Shown here: piece by piece, positions 1 through 6,120 of the stretch | How the letters are laid out: each line of letters begins with the position of its first letter | Numbering within the stretch: the stretch's first letter is position 1 | Origin: an uncultured Chloroflexota bacterium | Lineage (GTDB): Bacteria > Chloroflexota > Dehalococcoidia > UBA3495 | NCBI GenBank assembly: GCA_913020235.1 | Contig: CAJWBT010000037.1 | Coordinates: 1-11,737, forward strand | DNA: 11,737 bases | Direction of reading: 5' to 3' | Translations under genes and position numbers: made by a program | The notes under the pieces: model-generated | Seen by the model: only the letters and a program-made list of their open reading frames with translations | The model's database searches: none | Told to the model about the DNA's origin: nothing

Positions 1-732
1 ACCTTCATGATTCTGGGAGATGTCTGCACCCGCCACTGCCACTACTGTGCCGTTACCACCGGCCGCCCCGCCGGCATCGACCTCCGGGAGCCCGGCCGCG
101 TGGCGGAAACGGTGAGGACCATGGGCCTCCGCTACTGCGTCATCACCTCGGTCAACCGCGACGACCTGGCCGACGGCGGCGCGTTCATCTTCGCCTCCTG
201 CATCAAGAAAATCCGCCAGCAAGCCCCTGGCTGCAAGGTCGAAGTCCTGATTCCCGACTTTGAGGGGTCCTGGCCGGCCCTCAAGAAGGTCGTCGACGCC
301 CGCCCCGAGGTGCTCAACCACAACATAGAATCTGCCCGGCGCCTCTTTCCCAGGGTAAGGCCGAAGGGCGACTACCGGCTATCGCTGGAGCTACTTGCCA
401 GGGTCAAGGACATGGACCCGAGCGCGGTCACCAAGTCGGGAATAATCGTGGGAATGGGGGAGACTACCAATGAGGTGCTGGAGACGATGGAGGATCTGAG
501 GGAAGTGGGCTGCGGCCTGCTCACCATCGGCCAGTACCTGCGCCCGTCCGGCAAGCATCTTCCCGTGGCCCGTTTCTACACCCCGGACGAGTTCGCCGAG
601 CTTCGGGAAGCCGGGGAGGCGATGGGTTTCAAGCACGTGGCCTCGGGACCCTTGGTCCGCAGCTCCTACCACGCCGGAGAACAGCACAGCGCGGCGACAA
701 CCCATCTGCCTGCTAGTACTTCCTTCCCATAA
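1..732 (+). CDS. lipA: Lipoyl synthase, 5' end cut off by the window
   Basis: Radical SAM enzyme that inserts two sulfur atoms into protein-bound octanoyl groups to make lipoyl cofactor. The frame is open from base 1 and its first two codons give Thr-Phe, so the gene begins outside the window; the family's N-terminal auxiliary-cluster cysteines (Cx4Cx5C) are not visible. Seen here are the radical SAM motif CTRHCHYC (CX3CX2C, bases 25-48), the conserved stretches SVNRDDLADGG and NHNIES, and the C-terminal RSSYHA whose serine ligates the auxiliary 4Fe-4S cluster. The protein ends shortly after this motif, as is usual, with a short low-complexity tail. It is convergent with the cobalamin cluster and functionally unrelated to it. 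The internal Met at base 7 is part of the conserved FMILGD motif and is not the start. Confidence 0.96.
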   Translation, partial: TFMILGDVCTRHCHYCAVTTGRPAGIDLREPGRVAETVRTMGLRYCVITSVNRDDLADGGAFIFASCIKKIRQQAPGCKVEVLIPDFEGSWPALKKVVDARPEVLNHNIESARRLFPRVRPKGDYRLSLELLARVKDMDPSAVTKSGIIVGMGETTNEVLETMEDLREVGCGLLTIGQYLRPSGKHLPVARFYTPDEFAELREAGEAMGFKHVASGPLVRSSYHAGEQHSAATTHLPASTSFP

Positions 733-866
733 TCGGAGTTGAAAACCGTTCGCGGCGAGCGCTTCGGCCGGACTTAGGACAGGCTTGCTGAACCGCCTGG
801 ACCGCGGCCTTCGACAAGCGTAGGGCGAACGGACGATCCTTAACCAGGTACCAGGGGCCGGCGCCG
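733..866. other. Convergent intergenic region between lipA and the winged-helix gene
   Basis: No gene seen. The only structure is a weak 5-bp hairpin at 747-761 (CGTTC, loop GCGGC, GAGCG, one G-T pair). Read on the minus strand it is followed by GTTTTC, so it could be a poor terminator for the winged-helix gene. No T-rich terminator follows lipA on the plus strand. Confidence 0.3.
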
Positions 867-1172
867 TCAGGCGGGGACCGCTACCGGCCTATTGCCTAGC
901 TCGCGCCTCAGCTCCCGCAGAGTCTTCATCGCGTTGGCCATCCGGCTCAGAATCTTTTGGCCCCCGGATGTGATCTGGAACTGGCCTGTCTCGTCGCCGG
1001 CGATGAGTTCTTCACCGCACAACATGGAAAGGTACTTGCGAAGCTGGTCGTCGCTCAGGTTGCCACGGTACATGATGGCGGTCTTGTGGATGCCGCCGTT
1101 GTTACACAGCGACAGTATCTCGTGGACGATCTCAACGGCGGAACGGCTCCCGCCCAGCGGCGAGGTAGACAT
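867..1172 (-). CDS. Winged-helix DNA-binding protein (HTH_45-like), putative regulator
   Basis: A 101-residue protein. The open frame runs upstream to 1409, but ATG at 1172 is preceded by GGGAG at good spacing, and the residues before it look non-coding. The body (SAVEIVHEILSLC, then KTAIMYRGNLSDDQLRKYL, then LIAGDETGQFQITSGGQKIL) is the pattern of small winged-helix proteins of the HTH_45 type, common in archaea and present in some bacteria: helix, recognition helix region 'MYRGNLSDDQLRKYL', and a beta wing 'GQFQIT'. A basic helical tail follows (MKTLRELRREL), which may help it dimerise. There is no ligand-binding domain. It lies 246 bp after cobJ, the last biosynthetic gene, on the same strand, so it could be the operon's distal gene or separately transcribed. 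Regulation of the cobalamin genes is a guess from position only. Confidence 0.78.
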   Translation of the reverse strand: MSTSPLGGSRSAVEIVHEILSLCNNGGIHKTAIMYRGNLSDDQLRKYLSMLCGEELIAGDETGQFQITSGGQKILSRMANAMKTLRELRRELGNRPVAVPA

Positions 1173-1197
1173 AACACGCTCCCATTGCCGGCTTCGG

Positions 1198-1217
1198 CTA
1201 TCTATGTCTCCAGATAG
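1198..1217. promoter_or_regulatory. Palindrome CTATCT-N8-AGATAG upstream of the winged-helix gene
   Basis: Perfect 6-bp inverted repeat, 26 bp before the ATG of the winged-helix gene. It could be an operator half-site pair or a leader hairpin. It is one of three palindromes in this 246-bp gap. Confidence 0.4.
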
Positions 1218-1253
1218 AACATTGCTGCCGGACAGCCTTGCAAATCCGATGCC

Positions 1254-1266
1254 TGATTGGCAATCA
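1254..1266. promoter_or_regulatory. Palindrome TGATTG-G-CAATCA
   Basis: Perfect 6-bp inverted repeat with a one-base centre, upstream of the winged-helix gene. It is a candidate operator. No convincing -35/-10 pair overlaps it; the best minus-strand candidate is TTGCAA near 1241 with a poor -10. Confidence 0.4.
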
Positions 1267-1303
1267 AGACACCTGACGTTGCCGGTCTGGTTCAACATAC
1301 CTT

Positions 1304-1316
1304 CCAGATTGTCTGG
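1304..1316. promoter_or_regulatory. Palindrome CCAGA-N3-TCTGG
   Basis: Perfect 5-bp inverted repeat, the third in the gap between cobJ and the winged-helix gene. Its centre is about 50 bp from that of the palindrome at 1254-1266. Confidence 0.3.
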
Positions 1317-1418
1317 CAAACAGCGTGTCAGCCCTCGGTTTTGTGAGGGCCAGGACGCAATTGCTCTTGGAGGTGATAAGCGGAAGCCGAGCCGAGAGGG
1401 GTGGGCCAAGTGGTGGGG

Positions 1419-2195
1419 CTATAAAGTCTGGTTGACCTCATAGCCCCGGGGAGTGACAATGGATCCCTGGTGCAAGTAGCTGGTGGAGTTGCCGATCACC
1501 ACGGTGGTTACCATATCGACGGTCTGGCAATGCTCTTCCAGGTGATGCAGGTCCGTGAGCGTAATCCGCTGCTCCGGCCGGTAGGCCTCGCGCACGATGC
1601 CGACGGGCGTCGTCCCAGAGCGATGCTCCAGAAAGATGCGGCGGGCCTCCGGCAGCTGCCAGTCGCGTTTCTGACTCCGGGGGTTGTACAGGGCGACCAC
1701 GAAATCTCCTCGAGCCGCCGCTTCCAGCCTGAGGCGAATGGTATCCCAGGGGGTCATCAGGTCGCTGAGGCTGATGGCGCAAAAGTCCTGCATCAGCGGT
1801 GAGCCCAGCAGCGCCGCCGCCGCTTGCATTGCCGAGACACCCGGGATCACCTCCACCGGCGGGGTTTCCCCGTCCCAGCCTCGGTCCACCAACACCCGGA
1901 AGACAGGCCCGGCCATGCCGTAAATACCGGTGTCGCCCGAGGAGACCACTGCCACCCGGCGGCCCGCCGATGCCAGGTCCACGGCTCGGGCTGCCCTCTC
2001 CATCTCCTGCGTCAGCTCCATCGCGACCAGCTCTTTACCGTCGAGCAGGTCCCTCACCTGCTCGACGTAGGGCCGGTAACCGACCACTACGTCACATTCC
2101 GCTATGGCGGCGAGCGCGGCCGACGTAAGGTGCTGACGGGCGCCCGGCCCGAGTCCCACCAGGTAGAGCTTGCCGTTTCCGCCGCTTGTTTCCAT
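1419..2195 (-). CDS. cobJ/cbiH: Precorrin-3B / cobalt-precorrin-3 C17-methyltransferase
   Basis: SAM-dependent methyltransferase that methylates C17 and drives ring contraction to cobalt-precorrin-4. About 258 residues, normal for CobJ/CbiH. The class III methyltransferase fold shows as LYLVGLGPG near residues 10-18, the second glycine motif SSGDTGIYGMAG, the VIPGVSAMQAAAALLG segment, and the family-specific ALYNPRSQKRDWQL followed by TTPVGIVREAYRPEQ. I chose ATG 2195 because AAGGA lies about 8 bases before it; the frame stays open to GTG 2216, which falls in a repeat and has no ribosome binding site. It is separated from cbiG by the inserted GxxExxY cassette, which must be crossed by any shared transcript. 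Family assignment is firm; the exact start is less so. Confidence 0.95.
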   Translation of the reverse strand: METSGGNGKLYLVGLGPGARQHLTSAALAAIAECDVVVGYRPYVEQVRDLLDGKELVAMELTQEMERAARAVDLASAGRRVAVVSSGDTGIYGMAGPVFRVLVDRGWDGETPPVEVIPGVSAMQAAAALLGSPLMQDFCAISLSDLMTPWDTIRLRLEAAARGDFVVALYNPRSQKRDWQLPEARRIFLEHRSGTTPVGIVREAYRPEQRITLTDLHHLEEHCQTVDMVTTVVIGNSTSYLHQGSIVTPRGYEVNQTL

Positions 2196-2210
2196 CGCCC
2201 CGTCCTTCAT

Positions 2211-2237
2211 AGCCACAGAGTCACAGAGGCACAGAGA
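2211..2237. repeat. Left inverted repeat of the GxxExxY cassette
   Basis: Purine-rich repeat built of CACAGAG units spaced 8-9 bp. It matches the reverse complement of 2611-2637 with two mismatches, at 2221 and 2223. Confidence 0.85.
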
Positions 2238-2239
2238 GT

Positions 2240-2602
2240 TTAGAGGATGACTCTTCTAATACCATGCTTGAGCAGCCCAGAGTTGAAATTTATCAGGAGT
2301 CCTACTTTCTTGCCGGTGATCTTGAGGTAGGTCAGAAGTTGTGCTTCAAACACAGGATCGTGCCGCTCCACGCTCTTGATCTCAACGACGACCATATCTT
2401 TCACCAGAAAGTCAATCCTGTATTCTCCAATGGGACGGCCTTTATAGTCGAGGGGCACTGCCACCTGGCGCCGGTAGTCGATCCCTTGCAGTTGGAACTC
2501 GGTGCAGAGGGCCTCTTCGTAAGCGTGCTCCAGAAGCCCCGGACCCAGATGCCGGTGCACTTCAATGGCGCACCCTATTATCTTTTCGGTAATCTCATTC
2601 AA
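2240..2602 (-). CDS. GxxExxY protein, PD-(D/E)XK nuclease-like fold
   Basis: A 120-residue protein of the GxxExxY family (TIGR04256; PDDEXK_3-like). The signature GLLEHAY is near residue 22. The nuclease-like core follows: YRIDFLV supplies the Asp and VVVEIKS the E-x-K, after the expected conserved valine-rich strand. The C-terminal INFNSGLLKHGIRRV is also typical. The function of the family is not established; the motif suggests a metal-dependent nucleic-acid enzyme or a derivative. The start appears to be TTG at 2602, since family members begin with LNEITEKIIG; the frame is open further back into the repeat. It lies between cbiG and cobJ but has no known role in cobalamin synthesis, so I read it as a passenger. 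Confidence 0.85.
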   Translation of the reverse strand: MNEITEKIIGCAIEVHRHLGPGLLEHAYEEALCTEFQLQGIDYRRQVAVPLDYKGRPIGEYRIDFLVKDMVVVEIKSVERHDPVFEAQLLTYLKITGKKVGLLINFNSGLLKHGIRRVIL

Positions 2603-2610
2603 CCCTTGAA

Positions 2611-2637
2611 TCTCTGTGCCTCTGCGTCTCTGTGGCT
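2611..2637. repeat. Right inverted repeat of the GxxExxY cassette
   Basis: Inverted copy of 2211-2237. It overlaps the last base of the cbiG stop codon and precedes the GxxExxY start by 8 bp. Confidence 0.85.
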
Positions 2638-3875
2638 TATTGGCTCCGGCCGTTTGGAAAAACCAAACGGGCGACGGCTACGGTGGCCCGAGACGTCTTG
2701 ACTCGGGTTACCAGCAGCTCCTGGCTCCCGGCGGCCAGAAGCGCGGCGGGCTCGGACACGCCCCACAACCCCAACAGCCGGTGGGCCGCTCTCGAAGGGG
2801 TCGGGCTGCCCGAGGTCTTACCACCGGCCGGGAATCTCCCTTCGGCGAATCCCTTCTTGCCCCCCTTTCGTAAAGGAGAGTTGGGGGGATTTTCAATCCG
2901 ACCCTGGCCTTCTGCCACGGGTTGCGGGCCAAACACGCTGTTCAGCTCTTCGGCGCTGTAGCATAGCATCGGAACACTGTGATCGTCGGCCAGGGCGAGC
3001 AGCCCCGGCTCGTCCCGTTTCAGCTCCGCCGTGGCAATGCACCGGAGACTCCCCAGCGCCAGGTTGTTGCGGCGGAAAGTATCGGCTAGCAGGTCTTCCA
3101 GCTCCCGGGCCGGGACGCCCCGGCGACACCCCATTCCCGCTGCCAGGGTGCGCGGGCGGTAGACGACCGCGGGCCGGTCCCCGAACGCGGACTGGTAGCT
3201 CCCCGCCTGACCGTGCGCGGGACGCTGACGGTCGGAGATGACCAAACCGGCGGCACAAGTTGATTGCATCAAGCTTTCCAGGGAATGGTGCTCGGTGATG
3301 TTGCCGGGCAACGGCCGGTCCAGAGGCCACCAGTGGGACTCTCCGGCCTCCTGGTAGACCCCCACCGGCTCCCCGTTCACCACGGCGGCGCTGGCCCGGG
3401 TGATGGCCACCGGCTCCGCCTCCAGCCTCCAGCCAAAGTCGTGGCCCAAAAGGTCCACCGCCAGTGTGCCGGCAACGTGGGAGGCGGAGGTGACCACCGG
3501 TGTGGCGCCCAGGGCTCGGGCCACCTCTTCCGCCAGACGGTCGGCGCCGCCCAGGTGCCCGGAGAGCAGGCTCACCGCGAACCGGCCGGCGTCGTCCACG
3601 CACACCACGGCCGGGTCTTTGCGCTTGTCCTTGAGGCAGGGTGCCAGGAGCCGCACTGCCGCGCCCAGGGGCAGGAACAACACCAGGCGTTGGTACTTTT
3701 CAAAAACCCGATGGACCAGAGAGCGCGCCGGTGGGTCGAAGGGAATGGACTCGCTGTCGTCTCGGTGGAAGCGGCGCTGGAGATATAGCGCCGTGTCACC
3801 GGGCAGGGACGCGGCCAAGGAGCGCGCCAGCACCGAGCCACGGCGCGAGACCGCCACGACGGCAGTGCCGGTCAT
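2637..3875 (-). CDS. cbiG: Cobalt-precorrin-5A hydrolase, with in-frame repeat insertion
   Basis: Opens the delta-lactone of cobalt-precorrin-5A and releases acetaldehyde in the anaerobic pathway. About 412 residues, longer than the usual 340-370. N-terminal part: SRRGSVLARSL and GAAVRLLAPCLKDKRKDPAVVCVDDAGRFAV, then GHLGGADRLAEEVA, the family hallmark. C-terminal CbiG_C part: AAGMGCRRGVPARELEDLL, MLCYSAEELNSV and finally EPAALLAAGSQELLV with TVAVARL. Between AEELNSV and EPAALLAAG lies an extra segment, roughly residues 325-355, encoded by a palindromic repeat (2847-2894). I chose ATG 3875 because GAGG lies 8 bases upstream and overlaps the cbiF stop; ATG 3881 is possible, and the frame is open to 4010. 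The gene begins 10 bp after cbiF. Confidence 0.93.
   Translation of the reverse strand: MTGTAVVAVSRRGSVLARSLAASLPGDTALYLQRRFHRDDSESIPFDPPARSLVHRVFEKYQRLVLFLPLGAAVRLLAPCLKDKRKDPAVVCVDDAGRFAVSLLSGHLGGADRLAEEVARALGATPVVTSASHVAGTLAVDLLGHDFGWRLEAEPVAITRASAAVVNGEPVGVYQEAGESHWWPLDRPLPGNITEHHSLESLMQSTCAAGLVISDRQRPAHGQAGSYQSAFGDRPAVVYRPRTLAAGMGCRRGVPARELEDLLADTFRRNNLALGSLRCIATAELKRDEPGLLALADDHSVPMLCYSAEELNSVFGPQPVAEGQGRIENPPNSPLRKGGKKGFAEGRFPAGGKTSGSPTPSRAAHRLLGLWGVSEPAALLAAGSQELLVTRVKTSRATVAVARLVFPNGRSQ
2847..2894. repeat. Palindromic dispersed repeat (CCCCCCTTT...AAAGG...GGGGGATTT type) inside cbiG
   Basis: Inner stem CCTTT/AAAGG with a three-base loop at 2865-2877, flanked by C-runs on the left and a G-run ending GGGGGGATTTT on the right; AATCCC at 2849 pairs with the GGGGATT side. 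This matches a palindrome that is widespread in uncultured and environmental bacteria and encodes peptides such as NPPNSPLRKGG when it falls in a gene. Here it is read in frame through cbiG as that same peptide. Confidence 0.75.
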
Positions 3876-3885
3876 GGCCATTGCC

Positions 3886-4734
3886 TCACCGCGCACTCTT
3901 GCCACGAGTGGCGGCGCCGGACGATTTCGATCTGGCCCCGGCCCGCCGGTATAGGTGACTGTAATCCTTTGAGTACAGGTGAGATGATGCTTGGGTATCC
4001 TCAGGAGCACCCGGCTGACGCAACAACGGGTCCACCACCCGTCCTACCAGAATTAACGCCTGCCGGGTAATTTTGGCCGCCCTCACCTTGGCGCTGATGT
4101 CGGCCAGGGTGCCTTGTATCGCCTTTTCGTCGGGCCAGCCCACCCGGTACACTACCGCAACCGGGGTCTCCTTGGGATACCCAGCGGCCCGCAATTCCCT
4201 GGCTATTTTGGCCATTCGGGGTATGCTCAGGAAAATAACCAGGGTGCTGCCGTGGACCGCCAGGTCCCGTAGCTGCTCCCCCGAGGGCATGGCGATGCGG
4301 CCCTCGGCCCGGGTCATGATCACCGTCTGGGAAATCTCGGGGGCGGTCAGCTCAACCTTGAGGAGGGCGGCGGCGGCGAAAGCCGAGCTGACTCCGGGGA
4401 CCACCTCGTACTCGATACCCTCCCTCTCCAGGACTCGCATCTGCTCCAGAATGGCGCCGTAGATCGCCGGATCACCGCTCTGGATGCGGGCCACCGTCTT
4501 TCCCTGGCGCACCGCCCGGATCACCAACTCCATTATTTCGTCCAGACTGAGGGACTGGCTGCCGTGCACCTCCGCCCCAGGCCGGGCGAAGTCCACCACG
4601 GACGGGTGCACCAGTGAGTTGGCGTAGATCACAACATCGGCGGATTCGATGATCCGCTTCGCCTTGAGGGTCAGCAGCTCCGGATCCCCCGGCCCTCCGC
4701 CGACAATGTAGACTTTGCCTTTATCCCTTGCCAT
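3886..4734 (-). CDS. cbiF/cobM: Cobalt-precorrin-4 C11-methyltransferase
   Basis: SAM-dependent methylation at C11 of cobalt-precorrin-4. 282 residues, slightly long because of a basic Ser/Arg-rich tail after residue 245. Motifs: VYIVGGGPGDPELLTLK at residues 8-24, VIYANSLVHPSVV, ARIQSGDPAIYGAILEQM, VVPGVSSAFAAAALL and the CbiF/CobM-specific ELTAPEISQTVIMTRAEGR. Ends with the repeated-looking SHLYSKDYSHLYRR, close to the LY...FxHxYR end of the family. ATG 4734 begins 5 bp after the cobI stop, with AGTAGG just upstream. The assignment is strong; the tail beyond YRR is probably disordered. Confidence 0.95.
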   Translation of the reverse strand: MARDKGKVYIVGGGPGDPELLTLKAKRIIESADVVIYANSLVHPSVVDFARPGAEVHGSQSLSLDEIMELVIRAVRQGKTVARIQSGDPAIYGAILEQMRVLEREGIEYEVVPGVSSAFAAAALLKVELTAPEISQTVIMTRAEGRIAMPSGEQLRDLAVHGSTLVIFLSIPRMAKIARELRAAGYPKETPVAVVYRVGWPDEKAIQGTLADISAKVRAAKITRQALILVGRVVDPLLRQPGAPEDTQASSHLYSKDYSHLYRRAGARSKSSGAATRGKSAR

Positions 4735-4739
4735 GCGAC

Positions 4740-5477
4740 CTACTTTCTGATGATCAACACGGAGAAGTAGTCCAGGTCATCCTCTTCAAGCTGCCGGAGG
4801 TCCCGCACGACTTTTTCCCGAGACGTGGAGGCCCGCTGCACATATAAGCTTTCGCCGGCCGGTCCCAGGGTCTCCAGATTGGACAGGCCGCCCACCAGAG
4901 CGCGGTTCACCTTCATCAGGACGACGGTGTCGTAGCCGGCGATGGTCTCGGAAAGGTCGTCGATACCATAAACCGCCGGCAGGACGGCCAGCCGCTGCCC
5001 TTCGGTTACCAGGGGAACTCCGGCGCTGGCCGCTGCCGCCATCACCGAGGAAACGCCGGGGATGATCTCCACCGGAATGCTGGGGTATTCGGCACGGATG
5101 CCGTCCAGCACGTATGAGAAGGTGCTGTACAACATGGGGTCCCCTTCGGTGATGAAGGCTACGTCCTGCCCTTGCTGAAGCCGCTCGGCAAGGGTATCCG
5201 CGGCGCGACGCCACACCGTGGCCGCCGCTTCGGCATCGTCGGTGGGGAAGGCGAAGCGGAGGACCTCCTGCCTTTTCGGGTCCAGGAACTCCCTTACGAT
5301 GCCGAGGGCGTAGCTGTCCGGCCGGGTCTCAGCATGGGGCACGCAGATGACCGGCGTACGCTGGAGGACTCGCAGGGCTTTGAGCGTGACCAGCTCCGGG
5401 TCGCCAGGCCCCACGCCGACTCCATACAGGCGGCCGCAGGTCACGGAAGACGGGCCGTTGCCCATGGGGTCACTCAT
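4740..5477 (-). CDS. cobI/cbiL: Precorrin-2 / cobalt-factor II C20-methyltransferase
   Basis: Methylates C20 of cobalt-sirohydrochlorin (or precorrin-2), the first committed methylation after metal insertion. About 245 residues. Motifs: YGVGVGPGDPELVTLKA at residues 18-34, PVICVPH, FPTDDAEAAATVWRRAAD, ITEGDPMLYSTFSYVLDGI, IIPGVSSVMAAAASAGVPL and VVLMKVNRAL; this order and spacing is CobI/CbiL rather than the other ring methyltransferases. I chose ATG 5477, which overlaps the end of cbiT by 8 bases and lacks a good Shine-Dalgarno sequence, so reinitiation after cbiT is likely. TTG 5498 and ATG 5465 are alternatives. Confidence 0.94.
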   Translation of the reverse strand: MSDPMGNGPSSVTCGRLYGVGVGPGDPELVTLKALRVLQRTPVICVPHAETRPDSYALGIVREFLDPKRQEVLRFAFPTDDAEAAATVWRRAADTLAERLQQGQDVAFITEGDPMLYSTFSYVLDGIRAEYPSIPVEIIPGVSSVMAAAASAGVPLVTEGQRLAVLPAVYGIDDLSETIAGYDTVVLMKVNRALVGGLSNLETLGPAGESLYVQRASTSREKVVRDLRQLEEDDLDYFSVLIIRK

Positions 5478-6120
5478 TACGCCAGGCGGTGACGACAAAC
5501 ACTGGATTCATTGCGTCCAAGCGCACCGTCCCGTCGGTCATCTCCTTCCCCCGCGCCGAACTCACCATGGTCAATTCCGTGGCGAATCCGAGCCCCTTTA
5601 GCTGGTGGTAAGCCTCCTGGGTTCGCTCCAATACCGCCATGTTGACCACGATTCGGCCTTGGGGATGAAGCCGGGCCGCCACCGCGCTCAGAATCGCGGC
5701 CAGACGGCCTCCGCTCCCTCCGACAAACACCGAGTCGGGGGTTGCCAGGCCCTCCAGAACCCCGGGAGCCTCGCCCGGGACTACGTTAACATTGCCTGGA
5801 CCCCAGCGGGCCACGTTCCGGCGCAGGAGACGGAGGCTGTCTTCCTCCCGCTCCACGGCGTACACCGAACCCCGGCGAGCGATGAGAGCCGCCTCTACCG
5901 CCACCGACCCGGTCCCCGCGCCGATGTCCCATACCACGCTGCCGGGACGCAGGCCCAGCGAATACAGGGTGAATGCCCGGACCTCCCGTTTGGTGATCTG
6001 GCCTCGTCGCGGGCGGCGTTGCTCGAAAGCCTCGTCGGGCAGACCAAGTGCCCGGTCGAATCCCTCCACGGCGCTCTCTTCCCGCTCAGGAGAAGCGGAA
6101 CTGGGACTGCCTCTAGCCAT
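5470..6120 (-). CDS. cbiT: Cobalt-precorrin-6B/7 C15-methyltransferase (decarboxylating), CbiT alone
   Basis: Methylates C15 and removes the C12 acetate carboxyl. About 216 residues. The entry motif GLPDEAFEQ...GQITKREVRAFTL is typical of CbiT, followed by the class I SAM site VWDIGAGTGSVAVEAAL at residues 63-79, the acidic VYAVEREEDSL, the FVGGSGG motif and RIVVNMAVLE. There is no CbiE domain fused at its N-terminus, unlike CobL or CbiET. ATG 6120 overlaps the cbiD stop (ATGGCTAG), which suggests coupled translation; the frame continues upstream to 6195 inside cbiD, without support. About 20 residues before the core are low in complexity. Confidence 0.93.
   Translation of the reverse strand: MARGSPSSASPEREESAVEGFDRALGLPDEAFEQRRPRRGQITKREVRAFTLYSLGLRPGSVVWDIGAGTGSVAVEAALIARRGSVYAVEREEDSLRLLRRNVARWGPGNVNVVPGEAPGVLEGLATPDSVFVGGSGGRLAAILSAVAARLHPQGRIVVNMAVLERTQEAYHQLKGLGFATELTMVSSARGKEMTDGTVRLDAMNPVFVVTAWRNE

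Larger units (their letters stand above)
2211..2637 (-). mobile_element. 427-bp inverted-repeat-bounded cassette carrying a GxxExxY gene
   Basis: Two 27-bp inverted repeats (25 of 27 identical) bound a single small gene. Its base composition is visibly more AT-rich than the cbi genes around it. The unit lies exactly at the cbiG-cobJ junction: the TAA stop of cbiG falls at its right edge and the 5' extension of cobJ at its left edge. I see no clear target-site duplication and no transposase, so any movement would have to be helped from elsewhere. That it is mobile is inference. Confidence 0.55.

Noticed and set aside
892..1443. Long plus-strand frame opposite the winged-helix gene
   Set aside because: Antisense to a well-supported gene with a ribosome binding site and family pattern; its residues show no known domain.
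2721..2900. Frameshift or pseudogene in cbiG at the repeat
   Set aside because: The frame is continuous through the palindrome and conserved CbiG_C motifs resume after it.
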